Made by a program: the position numbers and the translations under genes | Source of the DNA: Deltaproteobacteria bacterium IMCC39146 | Lineage (GTDB): Bacteria; Desulfobacterota; Desulfuromonadia; Desulfuromonadales; BM103 | Length of the DNA: 64,000 nt | Direction of reading: 5' to 3' | Assembly (NCBI GenBank): GCA_030005635.1 | Contig: JARUHP010000001.1 | Location: 62,001 to 126,000 of the forward strand | The notes under the pieces: generated by a model | Seen by the model: the letters and a program-made list of their open reading frames with translations, nothing else | What the model was told of the DNA's origin: nothing | Database searches by the model: none | In this document: piece after piece, positions 53,261-63,319 of the stretch | Layout: the number at the start of each line of letters is the position of its first letter | How positions within the stretch are numbered: the first letter of the stretch is position 1

Positions 53261-54679
53261 TCAGGGTAAGAGACGACCGATTAAATCAAAGAGAATTCCC
53301 GGGAAGAGACCGAATAAGAGCACAGCAGAGGAGCATACAGCGAGAACCGCGTGCTCAAGAGATGAGCCGGCATGCCAGCTTGAGGCAGACTCATCGGGCT
53401 TGAAGAGTAGCATGGCAACGCTTAAGTAAAAGGCAAAGGAAACGACCGAGGCAAAGACCCCGATCACGACCAGGCCGATATAGCCGGATTGCAAAGCTGC
53501 ATGGAAGATTGTGAACTTGGCCATGAATCCAGCGGTCGCCGGCAGGCCGGCCAACGACAGCAGCAACAGAACCAGTACGCCACAACGCACCGGATGCTGA
53601 TATCCCAGTCCACGCAGATCGTCAAAAGTCATCGGCTCGCCACGCTTGTCAGCCAATGAGGCAATTACGGCAAAGGTGCCGAAGCTGGCGACAACATAAA
53701 CCACCACGTAGAAGGTTGTCGCGGCCAGACCTGCGGAGGTTTGGCAAAGCAGACCAACCAGAAGTGTGCCCATGTGGGTTACGGAAGAGTAAGCGAGCAG
53801 ACGCTTGAGATTCTTTTGCGTGAGAGCGCTGAAGGCGCCGACCAGCATCGTTAAGGCCGCCATCAGCCAGAGCAGCTCAACAAGGTCATGCCATATCGGT
53901 CCTGACACCGCCAGCATGCCGACCAGTGCGGCAACCACGGCACCCTTGGAGCCGGTGGCCAGAAGCGCGGTTATTGGCGAGGGTGCGCCCTGGTAGACAT
54001 CAGCTGTCCAGAGATGGAAGGGCGCCAGAGAAATCTTGAAGCCTACCGCGATCAGGATCATCCCCCAGCCCAGAAGCCCCCAGGCGTGCAGTTCACCGCT
54101 CGCGGTGGTAAGTTGCGTCACAGCGTCAGGAAGAGCGAGAGAGCCGGTTGAGGCATAGATCAGGGCAATACCGAAAGCCATAAAGCCAGTAGCCACGGCA
54201 CCCATCAAAAGATACTTTAGCCCAGCTTCAGCAGCAAATTCACAGTCACGATTGCAGGCAATCAATATATAAAATGCTAGGGTGAAGGTCTCGAGAGCCA
54301 GGAACAGGCCAAGCAGGTGGGTCGCTGACGAAAGCAGCGCCATACCAGCCGCGCCATAGAGAACCAAGGAAACGTATTCGCCTGCGCCGATTTTCTTGTC
54401 CTCGACAAAACGAGCGCCAAGCATTAACCCGGCCGCAGCGAGTAGTGACCAGAGGATGGTAAAAAAGCGCGCATAAGCGCCTGCGCTGAAGAGACCGGCG
54501 ATTTCAGAGACCGGTGGCTCAACCATCCCGGCAGCAAGTGCAGCCAGTAAAGCGGTTAAAATACCACCGGCAATAAGCGGACGAGGTTCTTTGTACCAGG
54601 CTCCGACCATGAGGATAGTCGTTCCGGCAAAGACGAGAATCAGGATAGGTAATAAAGCGAGCAGGTCAAGTAGGCTCAC
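53261..54679 (-). CDS. nuoN: NADH dehydrogenase subunit N
   Basis: 472 residues from GTG 54679 (GGGAGGT before it), overlapping the nuoM stop by 4 bases (GTGA). Fourteen or so membrane helices; the antiporter-like segment contains GFKISLAPFHLWTADVYQGA with the conserved lysines and the broken helix. It takes part in proton translocation by complex I. Last gene of the operon. Confidence 0.95.
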   Translation of the reverse strand: MSLLDLLALLPILILVFAGTTILMVGAWYKEPRPLIAGGILTALLAALAAGMVEPPVSEIAGLFSAGAYARFFTILWSLLAAAGLMLGARFVEDKKIGAGEYVSLVLYGAAGMALLSSATHLLGLFLALETFTLAFYILIACNRDCEFAAEAGLKYLLMGAVATGFMAFGIALIYASTGSLALPDAVTQLTTASGELHAWGLLGWGMILIAVGFKISLAPFHLWTADVYQGAPSPITALLATGSKGAVVAALVGMLAVSGPIWHDLVELLWLMAALTMLVGAFSALTQKNLKRLLAYSSVTHMGTLLVGLLCQTSAGLAATTFYVVVYVVASFGTFAVIASLADKRGEPMTFDDLRGLGYQHPVRCGVLVLLLLSLAGLPATAGFMAKFTIFHAALQSGYIGLVVIGVFASVVSFAFYLSVAMLLFKPDESASSWHAGSSLEHAVLAVCSSAVLLFGLFPGILFDLIGRLLP

Positions 54680-56166
54680 GGCAGACCTCCCGCCAACAGG
54701 GTTTCGACAGCGCCGTGCATCGGCGCCAGGAAAGGTTCGGGATAAACACCCATCCAAACAACGAGGATGGCCATCGGCAAGAGGATGATCCATTCACGCA
54801 GGGTCAAATCAGGCACGCTGCGTTCTTTGTACGCTGGGCCCCAAAGGACTCCCTGAACCAGGCGCAGTATATAAGCTGCGGCGAAGACCACACCGAGCAA
54901 GGCAATCACCGCCCAGAGCGGGTGTTGCTGGAAGGTGCCGAGCAATACCAGTATCTCACCGGAAAAGTTGGCCAGACCGGGCAAGCCAAGTGAAGCCAGG
55001 GAAAAGAGCAGAAAGAGGAAACCGAGGCAGGGCGCCTGGCCCCAGAGCCCACCCAATTCCTTCATGCTGCGTGTGCCGGTACGTTCTTGAATCAAAGCAA
55101 CCAGCACAAAGAGGCCGCCGGTGGTAATACCGTGGCTGACCATCAACAGAATGCTGCCCTCCCAGGCCGTAAACTGCCAAGCTGCCAGACCAAGCACCAC
55201 CAGACCGAGGTGGGAAATCGATGAATAGGCGAGCAGGCGCTTAATGTCATCCTGATGATAAGCGCTCCAGGCGGCATGAAAGAGCCCGATCAGAGCAAGG
55301 ATAGCAAGGATCGGCAAAAAATTCTCTGTGGCATTGGGGAAAAGCGGGAAGGCCACGCGAATCAATCCGTAAATACCGGTTTTTAAAAGCAGGCCGGTCA
55401 GATCGAGAGAGCCAGCCGCCGGCGATTCGGTTAAAGCGTCGGTCAGCCAGGTATGAAATGGCACCAGTGGCGACTTGACGATAAAGGCCGCCATGAAGCC
55501 GGCAAAGAGCCAACCTTCCTGAGCGGCGGTCAGTTGGGTCTGTAAAAGATCACCGATGACAAAGCTGTAAACGCCACTCTGTGCGCCGTGGATCTGGTAG
55601 AGCGCGATGATGGCGATCAACATGAAGAAGCTGCCGACCAGGGTGTAGAGGAAGAACTTGAGCGCGGCCTGACGGCGGTTGGCTCCACCCCAGACACTGA
55701 TCAGGAAGAACATCGGGATTAGAGCCACTTCCCAGAAGAGATAGAAAAGAACCAGGTCGTAGGCGAGGAAGATACCCATCAAACCAGCTTCCAGCAAGAG
55801 TAGCAAGGCGAAGAAACTGGAGACGTGACGTTCGACACGCCAGGCGAGCAGAACCGCAGACACCTGCATGAAAGAGGTCAGCAGCACCATCAGCAGGGCA
55901 ATGCCGTCCATGGCCAGGACATAGCGGGCGCCGAAACGTTCAATCCAGCTGACATCCTCGTACAGCAACCAGCGACCTTCACCCTGCCCATGGCAGATAA
56001 AGAGGTAGAGGGCCACGCCGAAGACCGCCAGAGAAGTCGCCAGCGACAGTGCCCGGCAGTCGGCAGGACGTTTGCTGTGCATCAGGCAGAGCAGCGCGCC
56101 GACCAGGGGCAATACAATCAGCAGGCTCAACCAGGGGAACTGAGGAAGGCTCGTTAACACAGTCAT
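54676..56166 (-). CDS. nuoM: NADH dehydrogenase subunit M
   Basis: 496 residues, multi-helix antiporter-like subunit. Characteristic FVDLVLFYLFWEVALIPMF-type motif is present (YDLVLFYLFWEVALIPMFFL), with FIVKSPLVPFHTWLTDALTE and LLAYSSISHLG. The ATG overlaps the nuoL stop by one base. Proton pumping within complex I. Confidence 0.96.
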   Translation of the reverse strand: MTVLTSLPQFPWLSLLIVLPLVGALLCLMHSKRPADCRALSLATSLAVFGVALYLFICHGQGEGRWLLYEDVSWIERFGARYVLAMDGIALLMVLLTSFMQVSAVLLAWRVERHVSSFFALLLLLEAGLMGIFLAYDLVLFYLFWEVALIPMFFLISVWGGANRRQAALKFFLYTLVGSFFMLIAIIALYQIHGAQSGVYSFVIGDLLQTQLTAAQEGWLFAGFMAAFIVKSPLVPFHTWLTDALTESPAAGSLDLTGLLLKTGIYGLIRVAFPLFPNATENFLPILAILALIGLFHAAWSAYHQDDIKRLLAYSSISHLGLVVLGLAAWQFTAWEGSILLMVSHGITTGGLFVLVALIQERTGTRSMKELGGLWGQAPCLGFLFLLFSLASLGLPGLANFSGEILVLLGTFQQHPLWAVIALLGVVFAAAYILRLVQGVLWGPAYKERSVPDLTLREWIILLPMAILVVWMGVYPEPFLAPMHGAVETLLAGGLP

Positions 56167-58046
56167 CAGTGGCCTCCCCCGCTAACCAGCTTCAAGAGGA
56201 ACCAACCGAGCAAGATGAGGAACCCCCAGGCAAACGCTGAAAGGTAGGTTGTCAATCTGCCGGTGGTCATCTGAGCAATCAATGCGCTCCAGCCCGTGGC
56301 CATTTTTGCCAGGCCGTTGAGGGTGCCGTCGAAGAGGGTACGATCACAGCCTGAAGAACAGAAGCGACCCATGGCGGCGAAGGGGCGAACAAAGAGGCGA
56401 TCGACCAGAGCATCCGCATACCAGCCATTGAGTAAAAAACGGCTGATCGCGTTCTCCTGTGGGGCTCGATAGATTCGATAACGCCAATGGGCAGCGAACC
56501 AGCCAATCGCCGTGATCGCCACGGCGAGGACGATCAGCATCCATTCCACCTCGTGACTGGCGGTTACAGTACGACCTGCCAGGTTGTCATACCAGTTATG
56601 CAGCGTTTCGCTGCCACCGACAAAGGCAGGCAGGTTGAGCAAGCCACCGAGCAGCCCAAGGAAAGCCAGTGGCCAGAGCGGCCAACGCATCAGCAGCGGC
56701 AGCACATGGGGGTGACCCACACCGCGATACTCTCCGGCAAAGACTAGGTAAACCAGGCGGAACGTATAGAAGGCCGTCAACAGCGCAGTGACAACTCCAA
56801 CTAACCAGAAGACACGATAGACCGGGTCTGGATGGGTAAAGAGGGCCAGCAGGATGCCGTCCTTGGAGAAGAAACCGCCGGTCAATGGTAAGCCAGCTAG
56901 GCAGACGGCCCCGGCCAGAAAGACCCAGAAGAGTTCGACGGGTCCGCGACGAGTCAAACCACCCATTTTGAAGATGTCATTTTCTTCACCGGCGAGATGA
57001 ATCACACAACCGGCGGCCATAAAGAGTAGGGCCTTGAAGAATGCATGGGTCAGAAGGTGGAACATGGCTCCGGCCACACTGCCGGCGCCGACCGCCATGA
57101 ACATGTAGCCGACTTGGCTCATGGTCGAATAGGCCAGAACACGTTTGATCTCGCGTTGGGCCAGAGCACAGGTTGCGGCGTAAATCGCAGTCAAAGCGCC
57201 GATGGCGGTGATCGCGGTCATGGCTACGACCGAGAGAGAAACCAACGGAAAGAGACGGCAGAGCAGGTAAACACCAGCAGTGACCATGGTTGCCGCATGA
57301 ATCAATGCCGAAACCGGTGTTGGACCGGCCATAGCGTCAGCCAGCCAGGTCATCAGAGGGAGTTGGGCCGATTTGCCGCAGGCTCCGAGCAAGAGCAGCA
57401 GGCTTACGACGGTGACAACTCCCGGTGAAAGCGAGGTCGCCTGGGCATTGATTTCGCTGATCGACAGAGTACCGGTAATAGCGAAGAGCCAGAGCAGGGC
57501 GATGGCGAGAAACACATCACCGACGCGGGTGACCAGGAAAGCCTTGGTGCCTGCTTTGGCATTCTCAAGTTTTTGGTACCAGAAGCCGATCAGGCCGTAC
57601 GAACACAAGCCTACGCCTTCCCAGCCGAGGAAGAGCACCAGCAGGTTGTCGGCAAGAACAATCGCCAGCATGGCGAAGACGAAGAGATTCATCAGGCTGA
57701 AGAAGCGGGCGTAATCCTTCTCTTCATGCATGTAGCCGACTGCATAGAGATGGATGAGGGTGGCAACGCCGGTCACCATCAAGGTCATTGGCGCCGCGAG
57801 GCGATCGAAGTGGAGGGCGAAGCTGATATCGACGCTGCCGCTGTTAAGCCAGGTAAAGAGAACCGCGCGGGTGCCTTCTCCTTCAGAGTAACCCCAGAAG
57901 AGAACGGTCAGCACAAAGGCCCCGGCGACTCCAGTGACCGCCAGAACCTCGGCAAAGAGGCGCGGCAGGCGCATGCCGAAGACCATGATGATCACCGCAC
58001 AGCAGAGCGGCAACAGAGGTATGAGGAAGAGCAGGCTCTCGTTCAT
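56166..58046 (-). CDS. nuoL: NADH dehydrogenase subunit L
   Basis: 626 residues from ATG 58046. Antiporter-like core with FVFAMLAIVLADNLLVLFLG, GVGLCSYGLIGFWY, LPLMTWLADAMAGPTPVSAL and LAYSTMSQVGYMFMAVG; the C-terminus carries the lateral helix and last membrane span. The start overlaps the nuoK stop by 4 bases. Distal proton-translocating subunit of complex I. Confidence 0.96.
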   Translation of the reverse strand: MNESLLFLIPLLPLCCAVIIMVFGMRLPRLFAEVLAVTGVAGAFVLTVLFWGYSEGEGTRAVLFTWLNSGSVDISFALHFDRLAAPMTLMVTGVATLIHLYAVGYMHEEKDYARFFSLMNLFVFAMLAIVLADNLLVLFLGWEGVGLCSYGLIGFWYQKLENAKAGTKAFLVTRVGDVFLAIALLWLFAITGTLSISEINAQATSLSPGVVTVVSLLLLLGACGKSAQLPLMTWLADAMAGPTPVSALIHAATMVTAGVYLLCRLFPLVSLSVVAMTAITAIGALTAIYAATCALAQREIKRVLAYSTMSQVGYMFMAVGAGSVAGAMFHLLTHAFFKALLFMAAGCVIHLAGEENDIFKMGGLTRRGPVELFWVFLAGAVCLAGLPLTGGFFSKDGILLALFTHPDPVYRVFWLVGVVTALLTAFYTFRLVYLVFAGEYRGVGHPHVLPLLMRWPLWPLAFLGLLGGLLNLPAFVGGSETLHNWYDNLAGRTVTASHEVEWMLIVLAVAITAIGWFAAHWRYRIYRAPQENAISRFLLNGWYADALVDRLFVRPFAAMGRFCSSGCDRTLFDGTLNGLAKMATGWSALIAQMTTGRLTTYLSAFAWGFLILLGWFLLKLVSGGGH

Positions 58047-58348
58047 CCACGCATCCCGTTGAAAACATCGGCGACCAAAGTGCGCTTGCGCCGCCACAGA
58101 TAGACCACCATGGCCAGAGCCACTGCAACCTCTGCAGCGGTGATCGCCATGAGCATAATTGCAAAAATCTGACCATCGACTTGCTGCCAATAGGCCGAGG
58201 AAGCAACAAACACCAGAGATGCTGCATTCAGCATAATCTCAACGCCTACCAGGATCATGATGACCTGGCGTCTCAGCAAGACGCAGGTCAAGCCGAGCAC
58301 AAAGAGTGCTGCAGCAAAAGCCAGAGCATGTCCAAAAGGAATCATCAT
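58043..58348 (-). CDS. nuoK: NADH dehydrogenase subunit K
   Basis: 101 residues, three membrane helices with the two conserved glutamates (VGVEIMLNAASL and TAAEVAVALAMVV). The ATG lies in TAATG, shared with the nuoJ stop codon, so translation is coupled. A proton-path subunit of complex I. Confidence 0.95.
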   Translation of the reverse strand: MMIPFGHALAFAAALFVLGLTCVLLRRQVIMILVGVEIMLNAASLVFVASSAYWQQVDGQIFAIMLMAITAAEVAVALAMVVYLWRRKRTLVADVFNGMRG

Positions 58349-58851
58349 TACTGATCCCCTTTCGACAATGGCTTGCCGAGCATGTAGGCACCGATGGTTG
58401 CGAAGAGTAGCTGGAAGGAGATCACCTCCACCGCCAGAGCGTATCGACCAAAGAGAGCTTCGCCGACAGCCTGTGGTGCCAGGTAGAAGGCGCCAATTTC
58501 CTTGCTCGCCGCCGGATCCTGGAAAATCAGCATCAGGGTGCAGATCATCAGGCTGGAGGAGAGCAGCACCAAAGGCCCCCATCGCTTCCATCCCGGCCCT
58601 TCAGGGGTTTCTTGTGGGGCCAGGCCGAGCATCATAATAATAAAGAGGAAGAGCACCATGATTGCACCGGCATAGACAATCACCTCAAAGGCAGCCACCA
58701 AAGGGGCACCGAGCAGGTAGAACATGATCGCCAGGGCGAAGAAGCTCGCCACCAGATAGATCACGGCGTGCACAGGATTACGGCGCGTGATGCAGAGCAA
58801 GGTTGCTGCGAGCATGATGAAGCCGAGTATGTAGAATAAAAGGGCTGACAT
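58348..58851 (-). CDS. nuoJ: NADH dehydrogenase subunit J
   Basis: 167 residues, five membrane helices. HAVIYLVASFFALAIMFYLLG and IVYAGAIMVLFLFIIMMLG are family marks; the latter helix contains the pi-bulge region. The ATG is 10 bases to the left of the GxxExxY unit that separates it from nuoI. Confidence 0.95.
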   Translation of the reverse strand: MSALLFYILGFIMLAATLLCITRRNPVHAVIYLVASFFALAIMFYLLGAPLVAAFEVIVYAGAIMVLFLFIIMMLGLAPQETPEGPGWKRWGPLVLLSSSLMICTLMLIFQDPAASKEIGAFYLAPQAVGEALFGRYALAVEVISFQLLFATIGAYMLGKPLSKGDQ

Positions 58852-58860
58852 ATTATTTCA

Positions 58861-59281
58861 CCACGAAGACCTCGAAGGGCACGAAGAAAACCTCAGAGGA
58901 CAAAACGTTTCAAACCATCCTTAAGGACTTTAGAGTTAAAGTTGATCAGCAAACCCAAATTAATTCCTGAGAGGTTCATGTACGTTAGCAATTGAGCTTC
59001 GTGAACTCCCAACCTTCTTTCAACGCTTTTTAATTCAACTATCAAATTGTCTTCAATCAACAAGTCAACTCGATAGCCACAATCTATATTGATACCCTTG
59101 TACAAAACCGGAAGAGCCTTTTGTACCTTGAAAGGAATTTACGCTTCCGTCAGTTCATGTGCCAGACACTGTTCATAGGTTGATTCCAATAAACCGGGGC
59201 CAAGGTTGCTATAAACTTCAAGTGCGCAACCAATTACTTTGTGTGATAGTGGCTCAAAATTCACTTTGTGTTCTTCGTGGT
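58861..59281. mobile_element. GxxExxY unit inserted in the nuo operon
   Basis: About 420 bases bounded by short inverted repeats ACCACGAAGA (58861-58870) and TCTTCGTGGT-like (59272-59281), carrying only a GxxExxY gene. Other complex I operons have nuoI followed directly by nuoJ. The flanks also contain GGCACGAAGAA and GTGTTCTTCG motifs common around such genes in other genomes. Insertion without damage to nuoI (stop at 59286-59284) or nuoJ is inferred. Confidence 0.65.
58893..59264 (-). pseudogene. GxxExxY-family protein with internal stop
   Basis: In one frame from GTG 59264, [37 protein letters not shown], then a TAA at 59141-59139 (after TEA), then [38 protein letters not shown] and [18 protein letters not shown] to LKRFVL. 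This is the complete GxxExxY family sequence (about 123 residues) with one nonsense codon. The PD-(D/E)xK-like core [13 protein letters not shown] is intact. It is a pseudogene, unless the stop is suppressed or a shorter C-terminal piece is made. Confidence 0.8.
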
Positions 59282-59283
59282 TA

Positions 59284-59814
59284 TCAAGGAACCAAAGCTT
59301 TCGGATCCACAGGGCCGTATTCATCTTCGTTGCCGCCGCGTTCATTGGCCACGCCGATTCCCGCATGTTCGTAATAGTTGTATTCCATATCCTTGCCGCA
59401 ACCGTCGATCAGCAAATCTTCTTTTTCCTGCACCAACTTTAGCAGGTCGCGATTGCAGATCTCGTAATCCGGGGTGGTCTGGATCGCCATGGTCGGACAG
59501 GCTTCGGCACAGAGTCCACAGAAAATGCAGCGGGCAAAATTGATCCGGAACCAGCCCGCATAGCGGCGACCGTCACCATCTTCAGCAGCCTGCATCGAAA
59601 TACAGTCGACCGGACAGGCGGCACTACACAGCTGACAAGCGACACAGCGTTCCGTGCCGTCAGGGTTGCGGGTCAACACGATGCGCGCCCGGTAGCGTGG
59701 CGGCGGCGTGCGTTTCTCTTCCGGATACTGGATCGTCACCGGCTTCTTGAAGAGATAACCGAGGGTGATCCAGAACGGCTGCAGGGTGCCTTTTATGTCG
59801 CGCCAAAGATTCAT
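59284..59814 (-). CDS. nuoI: NADH dehydrogenase subunit I
   Basis: 176 residues, peripheral ferredoxin-like subunit with two [4Fe-4S] motifs, [16 protein letters not shown] and [16 protein letters not shown], which bind clusters N6a and N6b. It begins [20 protein letters not shown]. Reads from nuoH with an 83-base spacer at 59815-59897 that contains only short tandem-like words (GGGTCAAAGG, AAGGGTTTAACC). Confidence 0.96.
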   Translation of the reverse strand: MNLWRDIKGTLQPFWITLGYLFKKPVTIQYPEEKRTPPPRYRARIVLTRNPDGTERCVACQLCSAACPVDCISMQAAEDGDGRRYAGWFRINFARCIFCGLCAEACPTMAIQTTPDYEICNRDLLKLVQEKEDLLIDGCGKDMEYNYYEHAGIGVANERGGNEDEYGPVDPKALVP

Positions 59815-59897
59815 AATAGTTTCAAGTTTAGGGTCAAAGGTTCAGGGAACAGGGCCAAGGGTTTAACCTTTAAACCTTCTCCCTTTTCCCCGTTGAG

Positions 59898-60893
59898 TTA
59901 CCCATTCATCGCCAACCGGATCGCTCCGGTAATAACTACATTCAGCAGGGCCAGTGGAATCAACACCTTCCAACCGAAGCGCAGCAACTGGTCGTAGCGT
60001 GGGCGAGGCATACTGCCGCGCGCCCAGATAAAGAGGAAGGCCACAAACAGGATCTTACCCACAAACCAGACCACCGGTGGTAGGAACGGGCCATTCCAGC
60101 CGCCCAGGAAAAACACCGTGGTCATAGCGCCGATGACGATCAGGTTGATATATTCGCCAACAAAGAAGAGCCCGAAGCGCATACCGGAATACTCAGTATG
60201 AAAACCTGCGACGATCTCGTTTTCCGCCTCCGGCATATCGAAGGGGGTTCGTTTCGACTCGGCGGTTATGCTGATCATGAAGATAATGAAGGCCAGCGGA
60301 TGCTGCAACATGTTGGGCCAGGTGGACTGCGCCATAACGATCTCGGTCAGGGAGAAGGACTTGGCGGTCATGACGACCGGTACCAGAGCCAGGCCGAGCG
60401 AGAGTTCGTAAGAGAGCATTTGCGCAAGGCCGCGCATGGCGCCGAGCAGAGAGTATTTGGAGTTTGAAGCCCAACCACCCAGCACGACGCCATAAACAGC
60501 CAGAGAGGAGAGCCCGAAGAGGTAGAGCAGGCCGATGCTCAGATCACAGACCACCATCGGGATCTCGCGACCGAACAGGGTCATCGGTGGCGAAAACGGC
60601 ACGACTGCGAAGCTGAGCAGAGCGGTCAGGGCGGTCAAGCCGGGAGCGAAGAGGAAAATCCACTTGTCTGCCCGGGCGGGAACAAAGTCTTCCTTGGTGA
60701 TCAGCTTGATGACGTCGCACAACGGCTGGATCATGCCGCCGGGACCGATCCGGTTCGGCCCGTAACGCATCTGCATGCGCCCGAGGATCTTACGCTCAGC
60801 CAAAACCAGGTAGGCTGCCATGGTCAGCACCACACCGAAGATCAGGCCAAGCTTGACCAGGATGAGAATCAGGCTGATCAGCAGCTCATTCAT
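59898..60893 (-). CDS. nuoH: NADH dehydrogenase subunit H
   Basis: 331 residues, eight helices. Signature GRMQMRYGPNRIGPGGMIQP and SKRTPFDMPEAENEIVAGFH, part of the quinone-binding chamber. The ATG overlaps the nuoG stop by 4 bases (ATGA). Confidence 0.96.
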   Translation of the reverse strand: MNELLISLILILVKLGLIFGVVLTMAAYLVLAERKILGRMQMRYGPNRIGPGGMIQPLCDVIKLITKEDFVPARADKWIFLFAPGLTALTALLSFAVVPFSPPMTLFGREIPMVVCDLSIGLLYLFGLSSLAVYGVVLGGWASNSKYSLLGAMRGLAQMLSYELSLGLALVPVVMTAKSFSLTEIVMAQSTWPNMLQHPLAFIIFMISITAESKRTPFDMPEAENEIVAGFHTEYSGMRFGLFFVGEYINLIVIGAMTTVFFLGGWNGPFLPPVVWFVGKILFVAFLFIWARGSMPRPRYDQLLRFGWKVLIPLALLNVVITGAIRLAMNG

Positions 60894-63292
60894 CGCTGTG
60901 CCTCCTTCTCAAGTCGACAGTCGAGCATACCACCTGGGACCATTCCTTCAAGCGCGGTATCCCAGAGTTGCGGAACCAGAATCAAACTCTTCAGCATCTT
61001 TTCGTCCGTGCGGATGACGATGTGACAATGGCCAAAATGAGTTGTCAGACGTGCCCGTTCGTCAGCTGCCAGATTCAGTTCAGCCGCCAGCTCAGGGTGC
61101 AAAATGACGTAAGGTTGTGGCTCCGTGGCGGCCAGAGGTGAAGAGAGGTGCGCCAGCCAACAGGAGCCAATCTGCCCGGTGATGGCCATGAGTGTCAAGG
61201 CCTCAGAATCCGCGGCATGAGGCAGTTCCTGCTCCTCGGCCGGAGGCAAAGTACCCTGGGCGGTCAGGCGGACACCTGTCGTTTCTGCCGCAATTGATGA
61301 AAGACCCGCAAAAGGTGGGTGGTCCTTCTCGATTGATTCGCGCAATCCAACGAGGTCCAACTCGCGTTCAAGGAGTCCAGCCAAAAGCAGCCAGTCTGCC
61401 TCGGGAGAGGAGCCCGGCGTTATCTGGAAGAACTCACGCGGCGGATGGTTGCCGGCACCGGTCTCCCGGATCGGTACGCCCGGATCGATGACCGGCATGA
61501 AGGCTTGCAGACGCCCTTCGTTATTCACATAGCTGCCTGCCATTTCAGCGTTGGCACGCGTTGGCAGGAAGATATCAGCACGCTGCGCTGCGAGGTTCGG
61601 TGTTGAATCAAAGCTCACCAGTAATTCCAGATGACCGAGAGCGGCATGAGCTCGAGCAGGATCTCTGGCTTCACGGAAGGGGTCACTTTCCAGACAGACC
61701 AGCGCACGCACGGTGCCTTCCTGAACGGCATCAAGAATGCTGTCAAAATCAGGGCCATCACCAGCAAGGAGAGCGCCACCGTAACTGTTCGGTCCGGCCA
61801 GCAGGGTGATGACACCGACAGAGCGTTCATCAGAGGTGAACTTCTCTGCAGCAGCACAGAGGGCCTGAACGCCCTTGCCACCAAGGAGGTCAGCGCCACC
61901 GATTAGAACAGGCCGCTGAGCCGACTTGAGTTGCTCAACAAGACTCTCAAGCAGGACTCGCTCGTCAGCTTCGAAGGCGTTAAAGTCCTTCTTACCGAGC
62001 GCCACGAGGACTTCAGGCAGTTTTTCAGGAGACAGAGGTAAATAGCTTGCAGCGCAAGGCAACTCCACTGGTCGAGGGTCGATAACGACGACTTTGCCGC
62101 CGTTGCGTACCGCCTGGCGAATGGCCAGGGCCAGCATTGGCCCTTCTGCCAGAGGGTCTGCACCAAAGAGGATTACCAGGTCGCTCTGACGGAGTTCTTC
62201 CTGGCTGCGGACGTGCTTGCCAAGTTGGGCCGTCAAAGTCCGGGCGGCACGATCACGCCCCTGATGAGCTTCGAAAACAAGTTGCTGTGAACCGGTTGCT
62301 TTAGCCCAATCGTGCAAAAGCACGCTGGCTTCAAAGCTCGAGCGGGAAGAACCGAGGAAAGCGACACTGTCCGGGCCGTGTTTGCTTGCGATTGCTGTAA
62401 CCTGCTCACGGGCAGCAAGCAAGGCAGCATTAACAGTGACAGGCTGTCCGTCGAGGCGCCCCTGACGCGGTCGCTCCGGATGATTGACATGATCGTAACC
62501 AAAGCGGCCGCGATCACAAATGAAGAAACCGTTGGTTTCCCGGTTGATACCGGCCTTGACCCGTTGCACCTCACGATAGCGACCACCGGGGACGGTGGCA
62601 CAACCGAGGCTGCAGTGTGGGCAGATCGACGGTGCTTCCTGCAAATCCCAGAGCCGTGTCTTGAATCGGAACGGCTTGCTGGTCAAAACCCCGGTCGGAC
62701 AGGCATCGATGATATTGCCGGAGAAGGGACTCTCTAAAGCACCTTCCCGGAAACGAGCGTACTGAATTCGGTTGCGCGAGCCAAAAACGCCGTAATCGGT
62801 ACCGCCACAATAGTCACGATAGGTGCGCACGCAACGATAACAGGTGATACAGCGGTTCATCTCCTGCTGCACGAAGGGCCCCAGGTTCTGGTTGGTGAAG
62901 GTGCACTTTTTGCCGCTATAGCGGCGGACACCATGACCGCCGGCCACAGTCATCTCCTGCAACTGACACTCGCCGCCTTCATCGCAGACCGGACAATCGT
63001 GGGGATGATTGGTCATGGCCCATTCGATGACATGCTCGCGCAACTCTATGGCATCGGGATCGGTCGACGAAACCACCATGCCGTCCTGAGCCTGGATCAT
63101 GCAGGCCATCTGCAAACCCTTGACCGGGCCATCGACAAACATCATGGCGCACAGACGACAGGACCCGACTGACCCCAGCGCTTCGTGGTAGCAGAAGTGG
63201 GGAATGATGATGTCGAGTTCGCGCGCAGCTTCGAGGACGTTGATCCCTTCTGGCACGGTCACTTCAAGGTTGTCGATAGTCAGTTTAGGCAT
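60890..63292 (-). CDS. nuoG: NADH dehydrogenase subunit G
   Basis: 800 residues. N-terminal [2Fe-2S] domain (HFCYHEALGSVGSCRLCAM), a His-Cys3 [4Fe-4S] site (HPHDCPVCDEGGECQLQ), a second four-Cys cluster (CITCYRCVR...CPTGVLTSKP), then CPHCSLGCATVPGG, which is the extra N7-type cluster region. Finally a molybdopterin-oxidoreductase-like domain, as in all NuoG, with no evidence for cofactor. It relays electrons from NuoF to the N-series clusters. Confidence 0.95.
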   Translation of the reverse strand: MPKLTIDNLEVTVPEGINVLEAARELDIIIPHFCYHEALGSVGSCRLCAMMFVDGPVKGLQMACMIQAQDGMVVSSTDPDAIELREHVIEWAMTNHPHDCPVCDEGGECQLQEMTVAGGHGVRRYSGKKCTFTNQNLGPFVQQEMNRCITCYRCVRTYRDYCGGTDYGVFGSRNRIQYARFREGALESPFSGNIIDACPTGVLTSKPFRFKTRLWDLQEAPSICPHCSLGCATVPGGRYREVQRVKAGINRETNGFFICDRGRFGYDHVNHPERPRQGRLDGQPVTVNAALLAAREQVTAIASKHGPDSVAFLGSSRSSFEASVLLHDWAKATGSQQLVFEAHQGRDRAARTLTAQLGKHVRSQEELRQSDLVILFGADPLAEGPMLALAIRQAVRNGGKVVVIDPRPVELPCAASYLPLSPEKLPEVLVALGKKDFNAFEADERVLLESLVEQLKSAQRPVLIGGADLLGGKGVQALCAAAEKFTSDERSVGVITLLAGPNSYGGALLAGDGPDFDSILDAVQEGTVRALVCLESDPFREARDPARAHAALGHLELLVSFDSTPNLAAQRADIFLPTRANAEMAGSYVNNEGRLQAFMPVIDPGVPIRETGAGNHPPREFFQITPGSSPEADWLLLAGLLERELDLVGLRESIEKDHPPFAGLSSIAAETTGVRLTAQGTLPPAEEQELPHAADSEALTLMAITGQIGSCWLAHLSSPLAATEPQPYVILHPELAAELNLAADERARLTTHFGHCHIVIRTDEKMLKSLILVPQLWDTALEGMVPGGMLDCRLEKEAQR

Positions 63293-63319
63293 ATCAAACC
63301 GGTTGCTGGTTGCTGGTAA

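Noticed and set aside
53261-63292. Long plus-strand frames opposite the nuo genes
   Set aside because: They are shadows of well-recognised membrane subunits, rich in His/Gln/Gly from reversed codons.
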